Positions 16,843-25,232 of a stretch of DNA of 64,000 bases are shown here, one piece after another (within the stretch, counting starts at the first letter, position 1; each line of letters begins with the position of its first letter). The DNA is taken from assembly GCA_038106445.1 (NCBI GenBank), contig JAYODU010000003.1, positions 62,001-126,000 of the forward strand. The letters run 5' to 3'. Made by a program: the position numbers and the translations under genes. This DNA is from Pseudemcibacter sp038106445. GTDB lineage: Bacteria; Pseudomonadota; Alphaproteobacteria; Sphingomonadales; Emcibacteraceae. The notes under the pieces are model-generated. The model had not been told where the DNA came from, ran no database searches, and saw nothing but the letters and a program-made list of their open reading frames with translations.

Positions 16843-18234
16843 TTACCTGAGCACGAAAATTTCACCGGGATTAAGAAACCACGGCGGGACAATCGCCGGT
16901 ATGTTAGATAATGGCAGAATTTCATCCGGAAGTTCAAAACCAAGCACATCGATCATGAATTTTCGTCGTTCCTGACATCTTGCAAAACATTCAGGATGCT
17001 TTTGTTTGAGTTCGTTTCGTAAATTTTCATCCGCGATGACAATGCCATCTTCCATACGTGATGATCCGTATATTTTTGAAGACGGGATTACATCCACCTG
17101 AAACATCATGCCGGACCGTATTTCAAGCTCGGAATTCCTATAGATGGGCGAGCTTACCCATTCATCCAGATGGATTAAGTGCCCGGCATTTAGAAAAATA
17201 CCAAATTTCTCGTAAGGCAGGGTATTATATATGGCATCGTGAAGCACTGCACCCTTTGTGCCGATTTTTAGCTTTGAAAACCAGTCTGCCATTGCTTCGA
17301 AATAAGGACCGGCGAATGTTTCGATATAATCCTGCGCGTCAGTTGGTAGGTCTTTTTCATTTTGTGCAACCCATCCCGCACGACAAATATTGCTGCCCCA
17401 ATAACAAACATTGAATGAAAATACATCACCCTTGGAAATGGTGCGGCCTTGTGGCCCGCAAAGGCCAGGTAGTTCGCCACTGGCAAAAGTCGGATGACAG
17501 CCAAGTGGTTCACCGTCCCATTCGATGAATTTTGCAATTTCATGATCGGTCATCCCGTCACGCATTCCAAGCAGGATGCGCCTGACCGCTTCTGATGTTT
17601 TTATATTGGAATGCTCAAAAATGGCGATTTCATCGACCGAAACCACACTGCGAAAGCCGTACCCCGGATGCATAAATAAATCAGTGGCGTTTTTGACATT
17701 TTCATAACCACAGATTTTGCGAGCCGTATCGGCAATGAAACTTGGGATATCAAGTGCGTGCTTGCCTGCTTCGTCTTCCCTGTCACTGAAATATTTCCAG
17801 CCGACGGCACCGACTTTTGAATTATTATTTATGCCTTCGTCATGAAATATAGTAGCCAATGTCCGGCTTTTATCGCGGCCCTGATCCAGTAGTGAAAAGG
17901 GCTGATAAAGTTCTGACCGTATATCGCCATTTCGATAAAGCGGACTATGGGGAAGGTATCCTTCACATTCATTGCCAATCAGAATTAATGGTTTTTCATC
18001 CGGGCGGATGATCATCAGGGCTTCTTCAAACCGGGGATCGATATTGCACATCCATGTCAGATTTGCAAAATGTTCACGGTCAGCAAATATCAGCAAATGT
18101 GTATAGCCATGTTTTTCCATGGCAGCCCGAACCATATTGATACGGTTTTGAAATTCAGCAAGGCTAATATCGGCGGGTCTTTCACCAAGTCCGAATTCTG
18201 GCCACTTAATATTTTCAAGAACAGCTTTTTTCAT
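16843..18234 (-). CDS. M24-fold (creatinase/Xaa-Pro peptidase-like) hydrolase lacking metal ligands
   Basis: 463 residues: an N-terminal creatinase-type domain (about 1-190) and the pita-bread M24 domain (about 200-420). Metallopeptidases of the fold have two Asp, one His and two Glu. Here the first Asp position reads Asn in DVFSFNVCYW, the second (CSD.T in peptidases) reads ICRAGW, and the Glu of the IEPG region reads QVDVIPSS, while a His remains in AGHLIHLDEW. This pattern is closer to metal-free relatives such as creatinase than to aminopeptidases, so the substrate is more likely a small amide, amidine or lactam than a peptide. Last gene of the six-gene operon; its start directly abuts the stop of the flavoprotein gene. 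Confidence 0.8.
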   Translation of the reverse strand: MKKAVLENIKWPEFGLGERPADISLAEFQNRINMVRAAMEKHGYTHLLIFADREHFANLTWMCNIDPRFEEALMIIRPDEKPLILIGNECEGYLPHSPLYRNGDIRSELYQPFSLLDQGRDKSRTLATIFHDEGINNNSKVGAVGWKYFSDREDEAGKHALDIPSFIADTARKICGYENVKNATDLFMHPGYGFRSVVSVDEIAIFEHSNIKTSEAVRRILLGMRDGMTDHEIAKFIEWDGEPLGCHPTFASGELPGLCGPQGRTISKGDVFSFNVCYWGSNICRAGWVAQNEKDLPTDAQDYIETFAGPYFEAMADWFSKLKIGTKGAVLHDAIYNTLPYEKFGIFLNAGHLIHLDEWVSSPIYRNSELEIRSGMMFQVDVIPSSKIYGSSRMEDGIVIADENLRNELKQKHPECFARCQERRKFMIDVLGFELPDEILPLSNIPAIVPPWFLNPGEIFVLR

Positions 18235-20079
18235 TTAACCTGTGATTTCCCTGACCGCACGGTCAGCTTCTTTTATTGCCGTTTGCGTATCTGCCTTGGC
18301 GCCAGCATCGGAATTTGCGATATGGATATTGCCGAACTGTTTTCGGCCAATAACCCAAGGCTTATCCTCTTCCGCGAAATCCTCACCCCAAAGCAGGGAA
18401 TTACTATAGGCATAGCCATGCGGCCAGCGATTTACAGTGATAGCCTCAATGTCGCGTTCAGCGTCAAAACCGGCACTTCTGAGTGCCTGGTTCAGTTGAT
18501 CTTTTGCGTGCTGCTCAAATTCTTCAAATGTTGTCGTAAGAATTTGACGGCGCCCTTCGCGCCATTGTTCAGGTCCTTTGATATCCCGAAATAGTGGTAC
18601 ATGACACATATGAACGACCATGGGCTGGTCCGGGGTTTGCGAACGTTTATATTCACCAAGTGATACCGGGTATGCCAGCTCGGCCTGCTTATAAAATCCG
18701 CCGGTAAAATAAACAAAGGATGTTTTCAGTTTATCAAATGCTTCCCAATTGCTGATCAGCACTTTTGTATAAACAAGTGGGACTTTAACGGCTCTGGCCA
18801 GAGCCTGTTTTTGTATATCATCCATTTCAGGACAAATATATGGAATTGCCGCATTGTAACAGGCAAGAATGCATTTTTTTGCCCTTACCTTATGGGCCTT
18901 ATCATCGCGTACGTAGGTTACATCAACAGCCATCCCATCATCGGTGTTAACCGCGTGAACAACCGTACTGTTAAGGCGCAGTTTCAGCTTATTTTCGGGA
19001 CGGTCGAGTTTTGAATAATCTGCTTTTGCGGTCACAATATCTTCCATTGTGGAACCGGAAATTGAACCCGGAATCATATTACGCACCAAAAGGCGTGCGA
19101 TTGATGCATTGCCATCAGGAAAGTGAAAAATATAGGGATCAACACCCCGCCCTGTTCTTAACGGAAGTGTATGATCAACGGCGGGAATTCCACCATCATA
19201 ATATTGAACCGACGTGGTTGGTACTTCTTCCATATCCACGGTCCAGAAGCTCATGCCCCAATTCTGGTAAATATTGATGACCTGCTCATCAACTTTTACA
19301 TAATCGCGAAGAAAACTGGAATATCCGGTTTTTTTCAGGATTTTGAATTTTTCTTCTGTTGGCGTCCCTTCAAGATAATCGACTTTGGCTGTATGGGCGC
19401 GAATAAAATCAGCACGGGCCTTATCGGAAAGCGGTGCTTCCGCAGCGAATTCTTCCCATGATTTTTGACCGTATCCGGTTACATGTTTGGTTTCGCCAAA
19501 TTGTTCTTCATCAAAAACAATGGAAAACCCCATGCCACGACGCGAATATAAGTCTTCGTCAAATGCATCATAAAATTTATCCAGATCAATGCCGAGTTCC
19601 TTTAAAAGTTTAAGTCCGACTTCAGGATAGGAAGATGGGGTATCAATTGCTTCTGTGCCACCATAGCCGATACGTATTTCATCGCCGTGTTTAAATTCGT
19701 TGCGTTTTGCATGACCGCCAAAATCATCATGATTATCAAGAATAAGAATTTTATGATCAGGATGTTTTTTCCGGTAAAGGTATGCCGATGTAAGCCCGCT
19801 TATGCCACCACCGGCGATGACAAGGTCATATTCTTCTTCGTGCTGACCTACATTCCATTCTTCACCCATCACCCTCATGTGCATATTTTCCCAGCTGCCA
19901 TCGTGACTACCGCGAAGGCCGTTTTTCGCTGGCGGATAATAATTACTATCTAAGGTAAAGTTCCCAACTTCCGCACCAAATGCATCCATCCATGGTGAAA
20001 TAAGTGATCCGGCGGCAGCCGCGCCGATAGCAACCTGTGTGCCATTGATAAAGTCGCGGCGGGTGATGTCTTTTTTCAT
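18235..20079 (-). CDS. Tat-exported FAD-dependent amine oxidoreductase, spermidine-dehydrogenase-like
   Basis: 614 residues. The N-terminus has a twin-arginine signal (TRRDFINGTQVAIGAAAAG) ending near residue 35, so it is probably folded with its cofactor and exported to the periplasm. The FAD dinucleotide-binding motif YDLVIAGGGISGLTSAYL lies at about 84-101 and is followed by DNHDDFGGHAKRNEF. The C-terminal FAD region with GYAYSNSLLWGE and IHIANSDAGAKADTQTA matches the flavin amine oxidase / SpdH group. Spermidine dehydrogenase is the closest recognised relative, but the context (deiminase, creatinase-like hydrolase, sugar kinase) suggests another amine. It follows the kinase gene after 63 bases. 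Confidence 0.8.
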   Translation of the reverse strand: MKKDITRRDFINGTQVAIGAAAAGSLISPWMDAFGAEVGNFTLDSNYYPPAKNGLRGSHDGSWENMHMRVMGEEWNVGQHEEEYDLVIAGGGISGLTSAYLYRKKHPDHKILILDNHDDFGGHAKRNEFKHGDEIRIGYGGTEAIDTPSSYPEVGLKLLKELGIDLDKFYDAFDEDLYSRRGMGFSIVFDEEQFGETKHVTGYGQKSWEEFAAEAPLSDKARADFIRAHTAKVDYLEGTPTEEKFKILKKTGYSSFLRDYVKVDEQVINIYQNWGMSFWTVDMEEVPTTSVQYYDGGIPAVDHTLPLRTGRGVDPYIFHFPDGNASIARLLVRNMIPGSISGSTMEDIVTAKADYSKLDRPENKLKLRLNSTVVHAVNTDDGMAVDVTYVRDDKAHKVRAKKCILACYNAAIPYICPEMDDIQKQALARAVKVPLVYTKVLISNWEAFDKLKTSFVYFTGGFYKQAELAYPVSLGEYKRSQTPDQPMVVHMCHVPLFRDIKGPEQWREGRRQILTTTFEEFEQHAKDQLNQALRSAGFDAERDIEAITVNRWPHGYAYSNSLLWGEDFAEEDKPWVIGRKQFGNIHIANSDAGAKADTQTAIKEADRAVREITG

Positions 20080-20142
20080 AATTTAGTCTCCGAATTTAAT
20101 AACTTCACGGTAATTAGTTCATAGATAAATTTCAAGCGGCAA

Positions 20143-20958
20143 TTAGGCAGGTACCGATCCCATCTGCTCAATGGTTTTTCCCGCGGCCTTTGCCCCGACG
20201 GAAAGACACACTTCAATATCACTTGTCAGGTATTTTGATAAAAAGCCGGCGGCAAAAGCATCCCCCGCGCCTGTGGTATCAATAACTTTTCTTACCTTAT
20301 AGGGTTCGGCATGATATTTTTGAGTGCCAAGATATGCTGTGCTACCGTTTTCTCCAAGGGTAATAACGATTAAAATGTCATTATGCTTTGCGTAAGTGCT
20401 AAGCTTTTCAATCATATCCGACTGATCAATTGAAAGACCGAAAAAAGCAATGTTGATTTTATCGATATGTTTTTCAAGAAGTTCAAAATCCGGATCAGTG
20501 GAAAAATCAGAAAAATCAACCGCTACCGTTCCGGCTCTATTGACAGCCATAACGATATCGAAAACATTTTTAATTTGCCAGTAAACAGGGGTCATGACGA
20601 TATCTGCTGCCTTAATTATATTTTCCTGTTCATCGCTTAAGCTAAAATGTTTCAAGACACCAACGTCATAGTGTGTGAAATTTTTCTCACCACCCTGCAG
20701 GATTTCAATATATTGGGTTGGGGTATCCCCCTTGGTTCGATTGATGTGACAATTAATGCCGTCAATGTTGACAGCAGAATATGCAACATCACTATCGGGA
20801 TAATTGTTGCCCAGAATGGAAATCAGATCGATTTGTGTATCGTTACTGAACCAGCGCCTTGCCTGCCTTGTGAAATTGGCTGTAATGCCACCGGGGAGCA
20901 GCTTGTTTTCGGGCATATAACGATCAACACCAACATCACCAACACAGACAAGCTTCAC
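20143..20958 (-). CDS. PfkB family sugar kinase, fructoselysine 6-kinase-like
   Basis: 271 residues, short for PfkB and close to the length of FrlD. PfkB signature 2 is clear: KVIDTTGAGDAFAAGFL (catalytic Asp in GAGD, residues about 228-231). The N-terminus CVGDVGVDRYMP and LLPGGITANFTRQA, the stretch AVDFSDFSTDP, and VITLGENGSTAYLG resemble fructoselysine kinase more than ribokinase or fructokinase. FrlD phosphorylates Amadori compounds before deglycation. A glycosylated amine would fit the neighbouring amino-acid permease and amine oxidase. The start overlaps the BtpA gene stop by four bases, so the two are coupled. Confidence 0.75.
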   Translation of the reverse strand: MKLVCVGDVGVDRYMPENKLLPGGITANFTRQARRWFSNDTQIDLISILGNNYPDSDVAYSAVNIDGINCHINRTKGDTPTQYIEILQGGEKNFTHYDVGVLKHFSLSDEQENIIKAADIVMTPVYWQIKNVFDIVMAVNRAGTVAVDFSDFSTDPDFELLEKHIDKINIAFFGLSIDQSDMIEKLSTYAKHNDILIVITLGENGSTAYLGTQKYHAEPYKVRKVIDTTGAGDAFAAGFLSKYLTSDIEVCLSVGAKAAGKTIEQMGSVPA

Positions 20959-21743
20959 GAGTTTCTCCCTAAGGCAGATAAAAGTTTTGCCACGCGTTCT
21001 GCATTCACAATTTTATCTTTCATAAGTGCCGTCCCGACGATGGTGCCGTCACAATATTCAAGTAATTCTGAAGCGTTGCTGGCATCAGTGCCGCTTCCGA
21101 TAATCACTGGTATGTTACAACCATTTTTTGCTGCCGTTAAATCTGCTGTGACGGGGGCATCCCCGGTTTCACAACCGCTGACAACAACAGCATCAGCACC
21201 GTGATGTTCTGCAAGAGCCGCAGATTCAGCCATCGAACGGTCAATAAGCATTGTCGCATATTTTACCTGAATATCGGCAATGATTAGAATATCATCCGCT
21301 TCTATTTCCCTACGGTGCGCTAAAACTGCATCAGGATTAATTTCAAATTCGCCGTAACCCGGCCTGCTCATCGGATCAACGAAGTAATCGGTTCTGATGA
21401 ATTTTGCACTTGATGCTTTTGCAACATCTAGGGATGCGATAGGATCATTCAGTAAAATTTCAACACCAATAATCGTATTTTTGGCAGCGTTCACGACTTC
21501 ACGGGTGATCCGTGTCATGGCATCGATTGTTGCAGGTGCTGCTTTAATACGGTGGGGACGGTCATATTCATTTTCGATCAGGGCACCGTCAATACCATAT
21601 TGTTCAAGTATGGCAAGGTCGGCAAGCGCACTTTTAATAATGCCGTCAATTCCCGGAGATCCTTCATAATCAGGAAGTGGTGGCAAATGGATCATGCCAA
21701 TAACAGGTTTGGCGGATTTAAATAGATTATAAAAACGGGTCAT
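20955..21743 (-). CDS. BtpA/SgcQ family TIM-barrel protein
   Basis: 262 residues. MIHLPPLPDYEGSPG at the N-terminus and ALIENEYDRPHR, FIRTDYFVDPMSRPGYGE, ADAVVVSGCETGDAP and IIGSGTDASNASELL match the BtpA family. BtpA was named from a cyanobacterial factor needed for photosystem I stability, and SgcQ is the E. coli relative. The fold is a phosphate-binding TIM barrel and the enzymatic reaction is unknown to me. Overlaps of four bases with both neighbours (permease upstream, kinase downstream) argue that it acts on the kinase product or its precursor. There is no photosynthesis gene in the window, so a metabolic role is more likely here. Confidence 0.8.
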   Translation of the reverse strand: MTRFYNLFKSAKPVIGMIHLPPLPDYEGSPGIDGIIKSALADLAILEQYGIDGALIENEYDRPHRIKAAPATIDAMTRITREVVNAAKNTIIGVEILLNDPIASLDVAKASSAKFIRTDYFVDPMSRPGYGEFEINPDAVLAHRREIEADDILIIADIQVKYATMLIDRSMAESAALAEHHGADAVVVSGCETGDAPVTADLTAAKNGCNIPVIIGSGTDASNASELLEYCDGTIVGTALMKDKIVNAERVAKLLSALGRNS

Positions 21744-23095
21744 GTTTTCGGATTGGCTTTTCTTAAAATCAAATATACAGGGATGGATGTTAGCGACAGC
21801 GCAATACCATACAGGCTTTGTTCGGTATTATAAACCAATGCACTGATAATAAGTATAGACATTGCAATGATAAATATTGCCGGAATGAGCGGATAAAGTG
21901 GTGTTTTAAAATCATCATCCTGACTTAAACGCGGACGAAGAATAAAAATACTTGAAACGATCCAGATATTAATAAACTGCAACGGCACCATCAGAAAGGT
22001 GACGATGTCGGCAAACGTGCCAAAAAACAGCAGGAAGAAAATTGCCATCACGGCGGAATAAATAATTGCCCCGGACGGTACGGATGTTTTTGGTGAAATT
22101 GTTGAAAGCGCATTGAAAAATGGCGCGACAACGGTTTTTGACGCATCGTCCCTGAAATCTGAAACAGTTGCATAAAAAAGGCGGGGAATAGACATAACAA
22201 GCCCGCCCACAGCCCCGAATATTGAGATACAGATCAATATTTGAATGATATTTGACCCAATATTTCCGAATGCTGCTTCTGCGACAGTCGTTGCGACTAT
22301 GGTCGGGTTTTCGCGCATAAATTCCAGGGGCACGACACTTAAAAATGCATAATTTATAAGCAGATAAATAGCAATCACGGCTAGTACGCCTAACCCGATA
22401 CCAATTGGCAAATTTTTCTTGGGGTTTTTCACTTCACCGGCAAGGTGCGATGCATCGGCCCAGCCATCATATGTGAAAAGCACAATGCCGACACCAAGAC
22501 CAATAAATTGTAATGTGCTCCATAGTCCGATTTCCTTTTCAACTATCGGGGTACTGCTTTGCCATTCAATGGGCGATGCCAGAAATATGGCACCAACGAT
22601 AAGCGCAAGAATACCTGTAAGCTTAGCGGCAGTGATAACGACCTGTGTATTTCCGCTTTGGGAAACACCGCGCAGATTAATGGCAGAAAAAAACAATATA
22701 ATCAGCGCACCCCATGCAAGTCGCAAGCTGTTATTTTCAATTCCCAGCACCTGATTGGCGAGTTCACCGAAAAATATGGACGCCCCGGCAATGGAGCCGG
22801 GGCCACTTATCAGAATTTGTACCCAGCCCTGAAAAAAACCGGCAAAGGGACCGTAAGCTTCGTTAAGGGAATGATACATAACGCCGGGACGCGGCAGCAG
22901 TATGGATAATTCGGCAAATGTAAGTGCACCACATAAAACAATGAAACCACAAAGCGCCCAGAAAAAATACACCTGCCATGTTGCCTCGGCAACAGCAGCA
23001 ATTTCACCCGGTGTAAAAAACAGACCGGCACCGATGATGTTCCCTGCGACAACAGAAAAAATAGTAATGCTTCCTAGTTTTCGTTTAAGGCTCAT
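21740..23095 (-). CDS. APC superfamily amino acid permease
   Basis: 451 residues with about 12 predicted membrane helices. The first helix carries the APC substrate-binding GNIIGAGLFFTPGEIA, and later segments GSIAGASIFFGEL and FTYDGWADASHLAGEVKNPKKNLP match the LAT/YfnA-type branch. It should import an amino acid or amine in exchange or with protons. Fructoselysine permease FrlA belongs to the same superfamily, which fits the FrlD-like kinase two genes downstream, but the substrate cannot be read from sequence. It overlaps the BtpA gene by four bases and starts nine bases after the deiminase-like gene ends. Confidence 0.85.
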   Translation of the reverse strand: MSLKRKLGSITIFSVVAGNIIGAGLFFTPGEIAAVAEATWQVYFFWALCGFIVLCGALTFAELSILLPRPGVMYHSLNEAYGPFAGFFQGWVQILISGPGSIAGASIFFGELANQVLGIENNSLRLAWGALIILFFSAINLRGVSQSGNTQVVITAAKLTGILALIVGAIFLASPIEWQSSTPIVEKEIGLWSTLQFIGLGVGIVLFTYDGWADASHLAGEVKNPKKNLPIGIGLGVLAVIAIYLLINYAFLSVVPLEFMRENPTIVATTVAEAAFGNIGSNIIQILICISIFGAVGGLVMSIPRLFYATVSDFRDDASKTVVAPFFNALSTISPKTSVPSGAIIYSAVMAIFFLLFFGTFADIVTFLMVPLQFINIWIVSSIFILRPRLSQDDDFKTPLYPLIPAIFIIAMSILIISALVYNTEQSLYGIALSLTSIPVYLILRKANPKT

Positions 23096-23104
23096 ATGAT
23101 CCCC

Positions 23105-24049
23105 CTAAACCACATGAAGCGGCATTGTCATGCAGTGGGCGCCGCCGTTTCCTTTAAACAGGGTTTCGGACGGAAATTTTGCAACTTTCCAACCGAGCTT
23201 TTCCATTTCACCGGACAGCCTTCTTGCAGTTTCAAAACCGATTGCTTTTTTTCCTTCCTGTGTGACCACAAGATTTAAATGCCCGCCCCGCATTTCATTT
23301 TTATTGATTTCAATGATTTTGATCCCCTGACTGTCAAGATATTCTCCAAACATGATATGGGTTGGATCACTTTTTCCTGCTTCATATAGCCGGCAAGGCA
23401 GGATATTAAGTGCGGGGATATAACAAACAGCCAAATTGCTATCCAATGTCATATAAAGACCATCAATATGGATATGACCCGGTGGCAGCGGGACTTCAAG
23501 AAAATATTTTGCGTTTTTACCGAGTACCAGATTACGTAAATCCCGTGTGCCGGATTGATTGGCACGGTCGCATATGGATGCCACAACCGTTTCTTCACCG
23601 ATCATGGTTACACCACCACCTTCAAGAAAAGACGGGCAATCAATGGAACCAAGAATAGGAATACCCAGTTTTTTTAAAGCACGCCCGACGATATCCTGAT
23701 CCCCCCATCTTCCAAGCAGATGAGGCCCCATAAGTACAGCACCGGTTTTAAAAACCGCCGCAAGATCACGGGTATAGGTCATATTGGGTCGATGCTTGAT
23801 ATAATTCAGGCTGTCTTCATCATTTTTAAGCACATCGGTAAGAAAAACAGGTTCTACGCCATGATATCTGAATTGGGAAACCATAACATCATATTCAGAC
23901 TGGAATACGTCACGGTTAACGGGTTCATCAAAATTGAAAACTTTCAGATTTTCTTTGGTCACAACATCGATTTCTTCACCTGGACGGTGCATCAGAACCG
24001 ATTTGAGTGTGCCATGGGCGCTTTTTACGCCCCACGAAGACTGTACCAT
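23105..24049 (-). CDS. Guanidino-group-modifying enzyme (arginine deiminase/dimethylargininase/amidinotransferase family)
   Basis: 314 residues from the ATG at 24049, which has a strong GGGAGG site; an ATG at 24064 lies upstream of that site. The pentein fold is indicated by VLMHRPGEE at the start, TRDLAAVF, the acidic motif FLEGGGVTMIG, the active-site His in PPGHIHIDGLYMTLDSN and the nucleophile Cys near the end in GGAHCMTMPL. These enzymes hydrolyse or transfer the amidino group of arginine derivatives through a covalent Cys intermediate. It is the first gene of the operon and the most informative clue that the substrate contains a guanidino group. Confidence 0.8.
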   Translation of the reverse strand: MVQSSWGVKSAHGTLKSVLMHRPGEEIDVVTKENLKVFNFDEPVNRDVFQSEYDVMVSQFRYHGVEPVFLTDVLKNDEDSLNYIKHRPNMTYTRDLAAVFKTGAVLMGPHLLGRWGDQDIVGRALKKLGIPILGSIDCPSFLEGGGVTMIGEETVVASICDRANQSGTRDLRNLVLGKNAKYFLEVPLPPGHIHIDGLYMTLDSNLAVCYIPALNILPCRLYEAGKSDPTHIMFGEYLDSQGIKIIEINKNEMRGGHLNLVVTQEGKKAIGFETARRLSGEMEKLGWKVAKFPSETLFKGNGGAHCMTMPLHVV

Positions 24050-24105
24050 TTTTCCCTCCCACATTTATTATTGAAGTTAGGCTTATGAAGAGAGGAAAGT
24101 CAATC

Positions 24106-24124
24106 ATTTGCTGTTCACGCAAAT
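24106..24124. promoter_or_regulatory. Inverted repeat in the divergent promoter region
   Basis: ATTTGC (24106-24111) and GCAAAT (24119-24124) with a 7-base spacer lie between the minus-strand operon and the plus-strand amidohydrolase genes. The position suits an operator, but no regulator gene is adjacent and the repeat is short. Confidence 0.3.
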
Positions 24125-24236
24125 TTCATTAGATAATATAGCCAATGACTATCTTTGATGCAGAATAGATTTGCATTAATTTGATCAATGCTGTTAAGTT
24201 CGCACCCATAATATATTTTGCAATAAAGGGAACCTG

Positions 24237-25223
24237 ATGAGCAAAGTTATCGATGTTCATACCCACATGTATACAGCCGGATGGCTTGAGCTGTTAAAAC
24301 ATAAGGGCGGGCCGGATTTAACGGTTGAAGCCGGACTCGATAGCCCGGAAACGGTGTGTTATAAGGGCGCAAGCTTTTGTGTACTGGAGCCACCCCATTT
24401 TGATTTTGAACTACGTATAAAAAATATGGAAAAGGCTGGCGTTGATATGGCCGTTGTTTCCATGCCGCCGCCGGGCGTGATCTGGGGCAAGGGTGACGTC
24501 TGCCTTGAAGCAGCGCGGATGACTAATAATGAATTCGCTCAGGCGCAGAAGGATCATCCGGATCATATCCGCTGGATGGCAGTGCTTCCGTGGGAATATC
24601 CTGAAATGGCGGTTGAGGAAATCAAACGTGCCTGTGATATGGGGGCAGTTGCGGCGATCGTTCATGGCAGCATTAATGGTCGACACCTGACTGATCCTGA
24701 TTTTATTCCTGTGTGGCAGGAACTTGATGACCGGGCGCTTCCGGTTCTTGTGCATCCGACATATCCGATCGGCACGGAACTGATGGAACTGGACCGTTAT
24801 GCGCTGATCGCATCAACCGGGTTTATGATTGATACCACCCTTGCCATATCAAAAATGATATTCGATGGTTTTTTTGACCGCTTTCCCAATTTGAAAATTA
24901 TTGCGTCACACGCGGGGGCGACGCTTCCGTATCTTGCCGGCCGTTTTGACCGGGTCTGGGATACGACCGAACGGGCAAAGGTAAAAATTAAAAAACATCC
25001 CAGCGAATATCTTAAACATATTTATTATGATAGCGTCACGTATAGGCAGGAAAGCCTTGAATTATGTGTAAATGTAGCCACACCGGATCATGTACTTTAT
25101 GGTTCTGACTACCCGTTTAATCTTGGAGATATGGAAGGCTGTCTTGAGCGGGTAAACAATCTGCCTGAAAATGTAAAACACAAAGTGCGTGGCGATAACG
25201 CAATGCGAATTTTTAATCTGTAG
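24237..25223 (+). CDS. Amidohydrolase family 2 (ACMSD-like) metal-dependent hydrolase/decarboxylase
   Basis: 328 residues. The family-2 amidohydrolase barrel is shown by VIDVHTHMYT (HxH metal ligands), LPVLVHPTYP (His), IIASHAGATLPY (His) and YGSDYPF (the catalytic Asp). Relatives include aminocarboxymuconate-semialdehyde decarboxylase and 5-carboxyvanillate decarboxylase as well as hydrolases, so the reaction may be C-N hydrolysis or decarboxylation. It is followed after nine bases by a paralogue with the same motifs; together they form a plus-strand unit divergent from the six-gene operon and probably serve the same pathway. Confidence 0.85.
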   Translation: MSKVIDVHTHMYTAGWLELLKHKGGPDLTVEAGLDSPETVCYKGASFCVLEPPHFDFELRIKNMEKAGVDMAVVSMPPPGVIWGKGDVCLEAARMTNNEFAQAQKDHPDHIRWMAVLPWEYPEMAVEEIKRACDMGAVAAIVHGSINGRHLTDPDFIPVWQELDDRALPVLVHPTYPIGTELMELDRYALIASTGFMIDTTLAISKMIFDGFFDRFPNLKIIASHAGATLPYLAGRFDRVWDTTERAKVKIKKHPSEYLKHIYYDSVTYRQESLELCVNVATPDHVLYGSDYPFNLGDMEGCLERVNNLPENVKHKVRGDNAMRIFNL

Positions 25224-25232
25224 GAGTAATAA

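Noticed and set aside
20955..21743. Photosystem I assembly role for the BtpA protein
   Set aside because: No photosynthesis genes in the window; operon context is catabolic.
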